A DNA stretch of 64,000 nucleotides. Origin: Sphingomonas dokdonensis. GTDB taxonomy: Bacteria; Pseudomonadota; Alphaproteobacteria; Sphingomonadales; Sphingomonadaceae. The notes under the pieces are model-generated. The model saw only the letters and a list, made by a program, of their open reading frames with translations, was not told the DNA's origin and did not search any database. The stretch is taken from NCBI RefSeq assembly GCF_002197685.1, contig NZ_NBBI01000007.1, positions 31,116 through 95,115 on the forward strand, read 5' to 3'. A program made the position numbers and the translations under genes. Positions within the stretch are counted from its first letter, which is position 1, and each line of letters opens with the position of its first letter. Positions 1 to 8,046 of this stretch are shown piece by piece.

Positions 1-18
1 GGGGCGGCCAATCACCGG

Positions 19-36
19 AATTGCAGGGCTGCAATT
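19..36. other. parS-like palindrome, copy 1
   Basis: The 18-bp near-perfect palindrome AATTGCAGGGCTGCAATT lies about 155 bases upstream of parA. The same site recurs in the opposite orientation at the parA/parB junction (1403-1420). Two copies flanking a partition gene are what a ParB-binding centromere, or a ParA/ParB autoregulatory operator, would look like. The assignment rests on position and symmetry. A shorter palindrome, ATTGCAAT (about 87-94), and an inverted repeat GCCTCT-A-AGAGGC (48-60) sit between this site and parA. Confidence 0.65.
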
Positions 37-191
37 CTCATCGGTAAGCCTCTAAGAGGCCCCCACGAGGACAGGTACGCAGGCAAATTGCAATCTCCAA
101 TCGGTAGCGGGCCGATTTGCGCATTATGGGCCTGGATTGACCAAAAAACGAAAATAGAGGATGCTGTCCTCCAGTTTCGAAAGGTGTAGCT

Positions 192-1394
192 ATGGCGTCT
201 GCAATCGACGACGTACGGATTGGCGAAACGCTCGACGTTGCAACGCTCGCTTCCCGATCATCGTCTGTGCTGGAGAAGCTGCGCAACTCGGCGCGTAGCG
301 CGCGCGCCGACGAGCGTCGCGAGCCCATTTTCCAGATCGGCAAGGCGGCCGAACTGGTCGGGCGGACGACCGCAGCGATCCGTGAAGCGGAGAGCGACGG
401 CCGGCTTGTACCGCCCGCGCGTGGCGAGAACAATCGGCGCGTCGGCTATACGCTTGCCCAGTTAAACGACATGCGCGGCACGTTCGGCACCCGGCCGTGG
501 CGTGATCCGAACGACCCCTGCTCGATCATTGCCGTGCAGAACTTCAAGGGCGGTGTGGGCAAATCGACCGTGTCGGTCCATCTCGCACAATATCTTGCGA
601 TCCGCGGTTATCGCGTGCTGCTGATCGATTGCGACAGCCAGGCCTCGGCGACGACGCTGTTCGGCTACGTTCCGGATCTCGATCTGGACGAAGACGAGAC
701 GCTTTATCCTTTTCTGCGCGAGGGCGAGCGCCTGTCGCTCGACTATGCGATCAAGAAGACGCATTTCGATGGGTTGGACCTCATCCCGGCCAACCTTCGG
801 CTGTTTCAGTCCGAGTATGAACTGGCGGCGCGCATGGCGCGCGGGCAGGGGGATCTGCTTGACCGCATGGCGCAGGGCATCGCCTCGGTTGAAGACCTGT
901 ACGACGTCGTGATCCTCGATCCGCCGCCCGCGTTGGGGGCAATTTCGCTGTCGGTGCTGCGCGCCGCCAATGCGCTCGTCGTGCCCGTGCCCCCCACCGT
1001 TATGGATTTCTCCTCGACCGCGGCGTTCCTCGCCATGCTGGACGAGACGATTCAGGAATTGTCGGCACACGGGCTCGCCCCGCAACTGGCGTTCCTCCGC
1101 TTCGTCGCGTCGAAGGTGGATGATGCCAAATCGATGCAAAAAGGTCTGCTGGAACTGATGCGGCAGGTGTACGGCAGCGCGATGATCCGCACGCCGCTGA
1201 AGGATTCGGCCGAGATCGACAATGCGACGGCACGGCTGATGACCGTCTACGAGCTGGAAGGGCCGATGACGAGCCGATCGGTACGCGATCGCTGCCTGAC
1301 GTATCTCGACGGCGTCAATGCCGAGGTCGAGCTAGAGATCCGCAAGACGTGGCCGAGCCATCTTGGCCGTTTGCGCAAGGAGGGGCATGCATGA
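192..1394 (+). CDS. parA: ParA/RepA-type partition ATPase with N-terminal HTH
   Basis: This is the ATPase of a replicon partition system; it would act on the nucleoid with ParB to segregate the replicon. The 400-aa protein has a MerR-like helix-turn-helix at about residues 47-95 and a deviant Walker A motif KGGVGKST at 119-126, followed by the ParA switch regions (CDSQ, DPPP). Chromosomal Soj-type ParA is usually about 260 aa and lacks the N-terminal DNA-binding part, so this length and layout match plasmid or chromid type Ia ParA and RepABC RepA. Such proteins usually repress their own operon. The ATG is the first in frame and sits shortly after GAAAGGTG. It is followed directly by parB, with parS-like palindromes on both sides of the gene. 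Confidence 0.93.
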   Translation: MASAIDDVRIGETLDVATLASRSSSVLEKLRNSARSARADERREPIFQIGKAAELVGRTTAAIREAESDGRLVPPARGENNRRVGYTLAQLNDMRGTFGTRPWRDPNDPCSIIAVQNFKGGVGKSTVSVHLAQYLAIRGYRVLLIDCDSQASATTLFGYVPDLDLDEDETLYPFLREGERLSLDYAIKKTHFDGLDLIPANLRLFQSEYELAARMARGQGDLLDRMAQGIASVEDLYDVVILDPPPALGAISLSVLRAANALVVPVPPTVMDFSSTAAFLAMLDETIQELSAHGLAPQLAFLRFVASKVDDAKSMQKGLLELMRQVYGSAMIRTPLKDSAEIDNATARLMTVYELEGPMTSRSVRDRCLTYLDGVNAEVELEIRKTWPSHLGRLRKEGHA

Positions 1395-1402
1395 GCGACC
1401 GG

Positions 1403-1420
1403 AATTGCAGCCCTGCAATT
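1403..1420. other. parS-like palindrome, copy 2
   Basis: AATTGCAGCCCTGCAATT is the exact reverse complement of the palindrome at 19-36. It lies between the parA stop codon and the preferred parB start, so ParB bound here would sit over the parA/parB junction. It is probably a centromere site, an operator, or both. Confidence 0.65.
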
Positions 1421-1440
1421 TGCCGCGGGAGGAACTGGCG

Positions 1441-2481
1441 ATGAGCTCCAAGAACAAGAGTTTCATGGCCGATCTGGTATCCTCGGTCGAACCGGCTGCC
1501 GATCAGCCGGACCGGCCGACCCGGCTGGGCGTGGGCGTTCTGGGCGGCCGCAACAACCGGCTCGCCGATCTCGCGTCGGGCGCCGTCGTCAACAACCCCC
1601 AGGAGTTGGTCGATCCTGCGCGATGCCGCATCTGGGATCGTCATAACCGCGACTATGCCGCACTCAACGAGGAACGCTGCGGCGACCTGATCGAGAGCAT
1701 CCTTGCGCAGGGCAAGCAGGAGGTGCCGGCGATCGTCCGGCGCATCCAGAGCGACGACCATGACTTCGAGATCATCTGCGGCGCACGGCGGCACTGGGCA
1801 GTGTCGTGGCTGCGCGCGCACAATCATCCGGAGATCCGCTATCTCGTTGAGATCCGTAATTTAACTGACGAGCAGGCGTTTCGCATCGCCGACTTGGAAA
1901 ATCGCGCACGCGAGGATCTGAGCGATCTGGAGCGCGCACGCGATTATCTGAAAGCGCTGGGCCTCTATTACGATAACAGCCAGAAGCAGATGGCAAAACG
2001 GCTCAACCAATCGGAGGCCTGGCTCAGCCGATACCTCGACCTCGCGCGACTGCCCGACGATCTGGTGCAGGCATTTCCCGATCCGTTCGATTTGAAGATC
2101 TCCCACATCACCAGCCTGAAGCCGATCCTCAAGCCCGAGGACATGCGTGCCAAGGTGCTGGCCGAGGCGCGGAGGATCCATGCGGCGCGCACGGCGGGGG
2201 AGGGCGCTGTGCCGCTCAACGCGCCGGAGATGATCCGCGCCCTGGTCGCCGCGGCTGGCGCTGCGGGGGAAAATCGAAAGAAGGCGAAGCCGGCTCACGC
2301 CCCCAAGAGGTCAGGTTCCGGCGAGACGGTGGTCCATAGCGCAGCGGGCGCGCCCCTGTTGCGGGTGGACGCCAAGGACCGACGCGGCGTTACCGTCACG
2401 CTTTTTCACAAGGGGGGCGGCTCTCGCGCCGAGGCCGAAGCCGCGCTGCGCGACCTTCTCGCCAATCACTGGGCCGATTGA
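1441..2481 (+). CDS. parB: ParB-family partition protein
   Basis: This is the centromere-binding partner of the upstream ParA. The 346-aa protein has an N-terminal ParB/Srx fold with a GARRHWA motif at about 114-120, which corresponds to the CTP-binding GERRxxA box. An ENRAREDLSDLERA-type segment follows at about 153-166, then a helix-turn-helix at about 178-200 (SQKQMAKRLNQSEAWLSRYL) that should read the parS site. I chose the ATG at 1441 because GGGAGGA lies 7 bases upstream. An in-frame ATG at 1387 is possible, but it would place the parS-like palindrome inside the coding region. No replication initiator gene is visible in the window. Confidence 0.92.
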   Translation: MSSKNKSFMADLVSSVEPAADQPDRPTRLGVGVLGGRNNRLADLASGAVVNNPQELVDPARCRIWDRHNRDYAALNEERCGDLIESILAQGKQEVPAIVRRIQSDDHDFEIICGARRHWAVSWLRAHNHPEIRYLVEIRNLTDEQAFRIADLENRAREDLSDLERARDYLKALGLYYDNSQKQMAKRLNQSEAWLSRYLDLARLPDDLVQAFPDPFDLKISHITSLKPILKPEDMRAKVLAEARRIHAARTAGEGAVPLNAPEMIRALVAAAGAAGENRKKAKPAHAPKRSGSGETVVHSAAGAPLLRVDAKDRRGVTVTLFHKGGGSRAEAEAALRDLLANHWAD

Positions 2482-2512
2482 TTGTCGCGGCGTCTGGTTT
2501 TGCGCTTGTGCC

Positions 2513-3616
2513 TTAGCCGGTCGCGAACAGCGGTAGGGCAGGGGCCTCCTCCTGCGCTGCGGGGGGCTCGAAGTTGGAGACGGTGACGCCGACCAGCCGA
2601 ATGCCGCTTTCGGGCGGGTAGATCGAGCGCACGAGGTCGAGGCTCGCCTGACGCAGCAGCGCCTGATCGACGATCGCCCCCGTGTGGCTGCGGCTGCGGG
2701 TGATCTGGCGAAAATCCTGGAACTTGATCTTCACCGTCACGGTGCGGCCGAACGCCTGCGCGCGTTCGCACCATTGCCACACATCGTCCGCCATGCGCAG
2801 CACGCCGGCCTCGATCTCGGCCGGCTCGGTAAGATCTTTCTTGAACGTCGTCTCTGAGCCGGACGACTTGCGCGTGCGATGCGGGTTCACCGGTCGGTGA
2901 TCCTGCGCGCGGGCGATGGCATGGTACCAATCGGCTGCGCTGCCGAAGTGCTGTTCCAGGAACGCGCGCGATTTCGCGCGCAGGTCCGCGCCCGTTTCGA
3001 TACCTAGACGCTTCATCTTTGCCGCGGTCACCGGACCGACCCCGTGGAAGCGCGAGACGGGCAATGTCTCGACCCAAGCGGCCCCCATGTCGGGGGTGAC
3101 GGCGAACTGGCCGTTGGGCTTGCGGTGATCGGAGGCGAGCTTGGCGAGGAACTTGTTGTAGCTGACTCCGGCAGAGGCGGTGAGGCCCGTTTCGGCCAGG
3201 ATGCGCGCGCGGATCGCCTTGGCCGTTGCCCAGGCGGTGGGCAGCCCGGCGCGGTTCGCCGTGACGTCCAGATATGCCTCGTCGAGCGACAGCGGCTGGA
3301 TCAGATCGGTGAACTCGGCGAAGATCGCGTGGATCTGCTGCGACACCGCCTTGTACACTTCGAACCGCGGACGCACGAACATGAGGTCAGGGCAGCGGCG
3401 CAGGGCGGTGACCGAGGGCAGGGCGGAGCGGACCCCGAACGCCCGCGCCTCATAGCTCGCCGCCGCGACCACGCCGCGCGCGTTCGGCGACCCGACCGCG
3501 ACCGGCTTTCCCTGCAGATCGGGATCGTCGCGCTGCTCCACCGACGCGAAAAAGGCATCCATGTCGACATGGATGATCTTGCGAATCGATCCCGCGTCCT
3601 GGCCGCCAGCGTCCAT
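2513..3616 (-). CDS. dinB: DNA polymerase IV (Y-family translesion polymerase)
   Basis: This Y-family polymerase replicates past damaged template bases. The 367-aa protein, normal for DinB, opens with the palm motif HVDMDAFFASVE; catalytic D18, D112 and E113 (SLDEAYLD) are all present. Helix-hairpin-helix thumb and little-finger regions follow, and the end, LPLFATG, resembles a beta-clamp-binding tail. Longer in-frame starts exist, but the ATG at 3616 gives the family's usual N-terminus. A LexA box lies 24 bases upstream, so SOS control is likely. The gene is tail-to-tail with parB, 31 bases apart. Confidence 0.95.
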   Translation of the reverse strand: MDAGGQDAGSIRKIIHVDMDAFFASVEQRDDPDLQGKPVAVGSPNARGVVAAASYEARAFGVRSALPSVTALRRCPDLMFVRPRFEVYKAVSQQIHAIFAEFTDLIQPLSLDEAYLDVTANRAGLPTAWATAKAIRARILAETGLTASAGVSYNKFLAKLASDHRKPNGQFAVTPDMGAAWVETLPVSRFHGVGPVTAAKMKRLGIETGADLRAKSRAFLEQHFGSAADWYHAIARAQDHRPVNPHRTRKSSGSETTFKKDLTEPAEIEAGVLRMADDVWQWCERAQAFGRTVTVKIKFQDFRQITRSRSHTGAIVDQALLRQASLDLVRSIYPPESGIRLVGVTVSNFEPPAAQEEAPALPLFATG

Positions 3617-3639
3617 GGGCACGGGGTATAGCAGTGGAA

Positions 3640-3654
3640 GAACACAAACGGAAC
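3640..3654 (-). promoter_or_regulatory. LexA (SOS) box upstream of dinB
   Basis: Read on the minus strand the site is GTTC-CGTTTGT-GTTC, an exact match to the direct-repeat LexA operator known from alphaproteobacteria (GTTC-N7-GTTC). It ends 24 bases before the dinB start, in a good position to block its promoter. The match and location are direct; repression by LexA is inferred. Confidence 0.8.
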
Positions 3655-4034
3655 AGCGGATTGATGCGGTGGGGGAGCTGGTGTGCCCGTGCCACGCGCA
3701 CCGCTCGTTTGCTCCCGAAAAATGCGAGCGACAAGCCAGCCGCGCTGCCATGTCCCGAACCGTGCCTCGCCGAAGGCTGGCACGAACGGCAGGTGTGCGA
3801 AACTATCTTACCTCGGCTTCTCTTGCGGACGGCGCCTCACCACGCGCGCACGTCGGCAGGGGAGGGGCGCCGCGCCGTGCCGAGCCATAGCGCGGACGGG
3901 CTGACGCATATCGGCAGCATTGCCATGCTAGATGCGTGGAACGACCGCGCCGGTGCCGCGCTGTAGCATCGGGCGGCGTAGTTGCGGCGCCACGGTAACG
4001 GCCGGGCGCATGGCCCTGGCGAGATGGAGTATTC
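3655..4034. other. Intergenic region between dinB and the glutaredoxin gene
   Basis: About 380 bases without a convincing gene. Open frames here are arginine-, alanine- and serine-rich shadows with no ribosome binding site or recognisable domain. The left end holds the dinB promoter and the right end must hold the promoter of the glutaredoxin gene. I see no repeat or hairpin of note. Confidence 0.6.
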
Positions 4035-4277
4035 ATGGCCGACAAGAAAGCGATCCTGTATCGCATGATCCTGCCCGATCACACCTGCCCCTTCGGCGTG
4101 CGCGCGAAGGCGATCCTGGAGGAGGCGGGCTATGAGGTGGACGACCGCATCCTCTCATCGCGTGCCGACACGGACGCGTTCAAGGCCGAGCATGGCGTGG
4201 AAACGACGCCGCAGGTGTTCATCGATGGCGAGCGGATCGGCGGCAGCGACGATCTGGAACGGTATCTGGCGGCATGA
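4035..4277 (+). CDS. Atypical glutaredoxin (CPFG active site)
   Basis: An 80-aa glutaredoxin-fold protein. It has the usual N-terminal strand (AILYRMILPDHTCPFG), a TTPQVFIDG segment with the cis-proline, and a GGSDDL C-terminal motif, all of the glutaredoxin family. The active site reads CPFG rather than CPYC or CGFS, so only the first cysteine remains and the protein should work as a monothiol reductase or a glutathione/metal binder. Its stop codon overlaps the start of the TspO-like gene (ATGA), so the two are translationally coupled. The substrate is unknown. Confidence 0.85.
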   Translation: MADKKAILYRMILPDHTCPFGVRAKAILEEAGYEVDDRILSSRADTDAFKAEHGVETTPQVFIDGERIGGSDDLERYLAA

Positions 4278-4831
4278 TCGCGGCGACCACCACGCCCTCG
4301 AAGGGGTTTTCGCGCCCTGCCGCCGCCGCCATCGTGGCCGGCGTGCTGGGCGCCAGCGCGCTGCTCGGCCGGCGCAACGCCCCCGACAAGGCCCATCCGC
4401 GCACCCGTGCCTGGTACAAACGCCTCGACAAGCCCGGCATCACCCCGCCCGACGGCGTATTCGGCGCGGTGTGGCCGGCGCTGGAAAGCGGGCTGGCGGC
4501 GGGCGGCTATCGCCTGCTGCGCCAGCCGGCGGGCGCCACGCGCAATCTGGCGCTGGGGCTGTGGCTGCTCAACACCGGCATGATCGGCGGCTGGACCGAA
4601 TTGTTCTTCCGCAAGCACAAGCTGGGCGCAAGTGCGGCCGCGTCGGGCGCAATGGTGGCGAGCGGGGCAGGGTATGTCGCGTCCGCCGCGCGTGCCGATC
4701 GCCCCGCGGCGCTGCTCGGCGTGCCGTTCGTCGCCTGGGTCGGCTTCGCCACGATGCTCGCCGAGCAGGTGTGGCAACGCAACACCGGCCGGATCCAGGA
4801 TCGTGATCCCGCGCAATCCGCCGGCGCCTGA
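4274..4831 (+). CDS. tspO: TspO/MBR-family membrane protein
   Basis: A 185-aa protein of the tryptophan-rich sensory protein family, which has five membrane helices and binds porphyrins and related molecules. The segment WYKRLDKPGITPPDG followed by FGAVWP matches the family signature. The N-terminus is longer than in compact TspO proteins and has an extra hydrophobic stretch at about residues 14-30. It overlaps the glutaredoxin gene by four bases, which suggests a joint role in redox or tetrapyrrole stress. TspO members often serve as oxidative or light stress regulators; the ligand here cannot be told. Confidence 0.85.
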   Translation: MIAATTTPSKGFSRPAAAAIVAGVLGASALLGRRNAPDKAHPRTRAWYKRLDKPGITPPDGVFGAVWPALESGLAAGGYRLLRQPAGATRNLALGLWLLNTGMIGGWTELFFRKHKLGASAAASGAMVASGAGYVASAARADRPAALLGVPFVAWVGFATMLAEQVWQRNTGRIQDRDPAQSAGA

Positions 4832-4939
4832 CGCGTGTGAGACCCTGCACCGGTGCCGTCCGAGGCTTTGTGGCGGCACCAAGGTGGCACGAACACCGGC
4901 AATCACCGGGGCGGTGCCCCCGATCACTCGCGCGGCGCG

Positions 4940-6088
4940 TCAGCGGGTCGGCGGGGCGCCGGCGTCGGCTTCCTCAGTGAGGTCCAACGTTTCATAACCG
5001 CCGATCGCGACGCGACGGCTGATCAGGCTGCCGCTGGGAACGCGATATTGCGAGCGGCGCGTCAGCCGCTCGACCTTGTAATAGCCTTGCACATCGTCGT
5101 CGGCGCCGGCGGGGCGGGCGGAGTAGCGACGGCCGGCAATCTGCTCCAGCACCAGCGCGGTCCACGGATTGCCCCGGGACGAGCGCAGCACCTCGGCGTC
5201 CGCCGTCTCCCCGTTGGGTCGGATCCAGAAGCCGAAGTCGGCCCATTGGATGGCATCGAGTTCGCTGCTGCGGATCGGATCGGGATCGACATCGCCGAAC
5301 TTGCGGGCACGGTCGCGCGCGGCGGCCCGCTCAGCCGCCGCATCCAGCGCATAGGCCGGCGCCTTGAGCAACACGGGCGCTTCGTCCTGCCCCTGTCCAA
5401 GCGAGCGGATCAGCCGGTCGAGCTCCGGCCCTTCCGCATCCTTTGCGGCGAGGCGCAGCCGGAGGACGCGCAGCGCGGTGGCATAGCCTGGCTGCGCCGC
5501 GATGGCGCGCGCGTCGAGCTCGTCAAGCTTTGCGCGTGCTTGCCTGGGCTTGTCGGTCGCGGCGAGCAGCCAGGCGCGCTTCATGCCCGCCAGCATTGCC
5601 GCGCGATCGTTGCCCGCCGCGAGCGCTGCCTCCTCGCTGCTGCGGTAGGCCATTTCGGCGCGCGCGGCGGTGCCGGTCTTCAGCCACATGTCGCCCAGCG
5701 CGGTGGTGGCGGCGAGGACGTTGGGATCGTCGGGCGGCAGATTGTCACGCAGGGTGCGCACCTGATTGGCCACTGCCTTGCGGTAATCGCCCTGGTTGCC
5801 CTCGTGCAGCGCGACGGTGGCGTACGCTTCGTAGATCGCGGCGACCGGCTTGGGATCGCTCGCCGCCTTGTCCTTGTTGCGCGACACCGCGCCGGCAAGC
5901 ACCGACTTGGCGGCAAGGTAATCGCCGGTACGAAAGCGCGCCTCGGCCAGCGCGATGCTCGCCTGCGCATCGCGCAGCGGCGTGCAGCCGCGCTCCTTGC
6001 AGATCGCATGCGCCTCCTCCAGCCGCTTGCCGGTGATTACGATGTCGTTCGAGGCAGCCTGTGCGAGCAACAGTAGAAGCAGCGACAT
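4940..6088 (-). CDS. Secreted helical-repeat protein with TonB-C-like C-terminus (paralogue A)
   Basis: A 382-aa protein with a short hydrophobic leader (MSLLLLLLAQAAS). The mature part starts NDIVITGKRLEEA, which resembles the TonB box of sphingomonad receptors (DIVVTG). A helical, TPR-like middle covers about residues 40-240. The C-terminus (about 280-345) has the pattern GFWIRPNGETADAEVLRSSRG followed by RRYSARP, similar to the TonB C-terminal domain. It is clearly paralogous to the protein at 33314-34459, to which it aligns along nearly the full length. The likely location is the periplasm. Function is unknown. It is convergent with tspO and divergent from the hydrolase gene. Confidence 0.85.
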   Translation of the reverse strand: MSLLLLLLAQAASNDIVITGKRLEEAHAICKERGCTPLRDAQASIALAEARFRTGDYLAAKSVLAGAVSRNKDKAASDPKPVAAIYEAYATVALHEGNQGDYRKAVANQVRTLRDNLPPDDPNVLAATTALGDMWLKTGTAARAEMAYRSSEEAALAAGNDRAAMLAGMKRAWLLAATDKPRQARAKLDELDARAIAAQPGYATALRVLRLRLAAKDAEGPELDRLIRSLGQGQDEAPVLLKAPAYALDAAAERAAARDRARKFGDVDPDPIRSSELDAIQWADFGFWIRPNGETADAEVLRSSRGNPWTALVLEQIAGRRYSARPAGADDDVQGYYKVERLTRRSQYRVPSGSLISRRVAIGGYETLDLTEEADAGAPPTR

Positions 6089-6212
6089 TTCCGATCTCCC
6101 GTGTCGGTTTCATCCGAGCCTATACGCGTCTTCCGCTGCGACAAGCCCGGCAGCAGCGCTGTCGCATCGATCGCGCGTTACATCCGCCCGCAACGCGCCT
6201 AGCATCGCCGCC

Positions 6213-7199
6213 ATGGCGCAGAACCGTTATTACCACGGCCCGGTAAGCGATCATTTCGATGGCACCCGCTTCTTCAACCCCGGCCAGTCCTCCACCGATC
6301 GCGGCCTGCGCGCACTGCTGCGCTGGAAGATGGCGGGTGCGGCGGCGCGCTGGCCGGCAAACGTGCCGATGAAGCCGGCGCGGCCCGGCGCGTCGGTTGC
6401 CGGGCTGCGCATCACCATGGTGGGCCATGCCAGCGTGCTGATCCAGGTGGCCGGCGTGAACATCCTCACCGATCCCGTCTGGTCGCCGCGCGCCAGCCCG
6501 TTTCGCTGGGCCGGGCCGAAGCGGGTGACGCGGCCCGGCATCGCGTTCGACGACCTGCCGCCGATCCACGCCGTGCTCCTCAGCCATTGCCATTACGACC
6601 ATTTCGACATGGCGACGCTGCGCCGGCTGCACGCACGCGACGCGCCGCTGTTCGCCATGCCGCTCGGCAATGATACGATCCTGAAGGCGGGCGTGCCGGG
6701 CGCGCGCTGCGTGGTGGGCGACTGGTGGGACCGGCTGGCGCTGGGGGAGGGGATCGCCACCACGCTGACCCCGGCGTACCATTGGGCGAACCGCTGGCCG
6801 AGCGACGTACGCATGGCGCTGTGGGGTGGACATTATCTCCACACGCCGGCGGGCAGCGTGTGGTTCGTCGGCGACACCGGTTATGGCGACGGCGCGATCT
6901 TCCCGGCCGTGGCCGAGCGGCTGGGCAGCCCCGATGCGGCGCTGATCCCGATCGGCGCCTATGAGCCGCGATGGTTCATGGCGGCACAGCATGTGAACCC
7001 GGCGGAGGCGGTGCGCATCTTCGACGCGGTCGGCGCTCGCTGGGCGGTCGGCATCCATTGGGGCACGTTTCAGCTGACCGACGAGCCGCGCGAGGCGCCG
7101 CGCGACGCACTCGCCGCCGCGCTGGCGGACGCTGGCATCGCGCCCGATCGCTTCATCGCGGGCGAAGCGGGCACGGTATACGAAGGAGCGGCGGGATGA
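6213..7199 (+). CDS. MBL-fold metal-dependent hydrolase, NAPE-PLD-like
   Basis: A 328-aa metallo-beta-lactamase-fold enzyme. The motif SHCHYDHFD (from about residue 128) is the metal-binding HxHxDH box, and later GDTGYGDG, PIGAYEPRWFM and HWGTFQLTDE supply the other ligands and family marks. The opening pattern MVGHASVLIQ...ILTDPVWSPRASP with GPKR matches the family containing N-acyl-phosphatidylethanolamine phospholipase D and UlaG-like hydrolases. A lipid phosphodiester substrate is plausible but not shown. I chose the ATG at 6213 because the upstream in-frame sequence overlaps the divergent gene's coding region. It acts in the cytoplasm (no signal peptide). Confidence 0.88.
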   Translation: MAQNRYYHGPVSDHFDGTRFFNPGQSSTDRGLRALLRWKMAGAAARWPANVPMKPARPGASVAGLRITMVGHASVLIQVAGVNILTDPVWSPRASPFRWAGPKRVTRPGIAFDDLPPIHAVLLSHCHYDHFDMATLRRLHARDAPLFAMPLGNDTILKAGVPGARCVVGDWWDRLALGEGIATTLTPAYHWANRWPSDVRMALWGGHYLHTPAGSVWFVGDTGYGDGAIFPAVAERLGSPDAALIPIGAYEPRWFMAAQHVNPAEAVRIFDAVGARWAVGIHWGTFQLTDEPREAPRDALAAALADAGIAPDRFIAGEAGTVYEGAAG

Positions 7200-7376
7200 A
7201 GCGCGGCGCGCACCCTTCCTTTTTTTCGGCCATTCGCCTATAGCGAGCGGGCTGAACGTCGCCTGCGACGGATGATGGGCCGCTTCGGCTCCTCCCCTTG
7301 TCCCTTTCTAGCCTCACGACGCCGGGATGTGCCGCTGTTGGCGCATGCCCGACACCCATGGGACAAGGATATTCTC

Positions 7377-7583
7377 ATGATCACCGGCACCGTAAAATTC
7401 TTCAATAATGACAAGGGCTTCGGCTTCATCGCGCCCGAGGACGGCAGCAGCGATGCTTTTGTGCACATTTCGGCCGTGGAGCGCGCCGGCATGCGCACGC
7501 TCGATAAGGACCAGCGCGTCACCTATGAGCTGGAGACCGATCGTCGTGGCAAGACGTCCGCGGTGAACCTGCGCGAGGCGTGA
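7377..7583 (+). CDS. Cold-shock domain protein (CspA family)
   Basis: A 68-aa single cold-shock domain. RNP1-like KGFGFIAPEDG and RNP2-like AFVHISAVE are intact, so it should bind single-stranded nucleic acid and melt RNA structure. Bases 7200-7376 before it contain no gene and form a rather long leader, as is common for csp genes, whose expression is often controlled through the 5' UTR. The length is normal for the family. Confidence 0.95.
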   Translation: MITGTVKFFNNDKGFGFIAPEDGSSDAFVHISAVERAGMRTLDKDQRVTYELETDRRGKTSAVNLREA

Positions 7584-7671
7584 TCACATGTGGCGCGGGG
7601 AGGGGCATCCTTCCCGCCGCCGCTGCGGAGCGCCGCACCCGCTTTTCCCCTTCCGCCATCCGTGAGGCGAT

Positions 7672-7881
7672 ATGTCCAGAATTCCCGTTGCCCGCTTCCT
7701 GATCGCCAAGGACGAAAGCGGCCTTTTCCGGCTCACCGTTCGCGATACGCGGTTCAATTCGCAAGGCTACCCGATCGTGACCTCGTCGCTGCAGGAGGAG
7801 ACGTTCAAGACCGCCGCCGCCGCGCGCGCCTTTGCCAAGGCCGAGTTCGGTGCCGAGGCGGGCCAGTTCGCCTCGAAGTAA
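7672..7881 (+). CDS. Small conserved protein, function unknown
   Basis: A 69-aa protein starting MSRIPVARFLIAKDE. It has no signal peptide or membrane helix. It alternates beta-like stretches (FRLTVRDTRF, YPIVTSSL) with a C-terminal helix rich in alanine (AAAARAFAKAEFGAE). GAGGCGAT just before the ATG can act as a ribosome binding site. It follows the cold-shock gene by 88 bases in the same direction and may be co-expressed. I do not recognise a family. Confidence 0.7.
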   Translation: MSRIPVARFLIAKDESGLFRLTVRDTRFNSQGYPIVTSSLQEETFKTAAAARAFAKAEFGAEAGQFASK

Positions 7882-7896
7882 CGCGCGCTTCTGACG

Positions 7897-7934
7897 AAAA
7901 AATGGGGCGGCCACCGCCTGGACGGTGCCGCCCC
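7897..7934 (-). terminator. Rho-independent terminator of the GH3/TonB-receptor operon
   Basis: On the minus strand a GC-rich hairpin (GGGGCGGCACCG pairing with CGGTGGCCGCCCC, one bulged base) is followed by A and then TTTTTT. It lies about 110 bases past the TonB-dependent receptor stop codon, in the right place to end that operon. Confidence 0.8.
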
Positions 7935-8046
7935 GCAAGAGCCGCTTGCCTGGAACCCCGGTCGGGGAAGATCAAATAACCGGAGGCTCGTCGGCGCGGC
8001 GGACCGGCCGGTGGACACGCCGCACGGGCGCGCCACCGGCGAGCGA

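Noticed and set aside
4853..6076. 407-codon open frame opposite paralogue A
   Set aside because: Paralogue A is conserved at protein level with the copy at 33314-34459, which shows that the minus frame is the real one.
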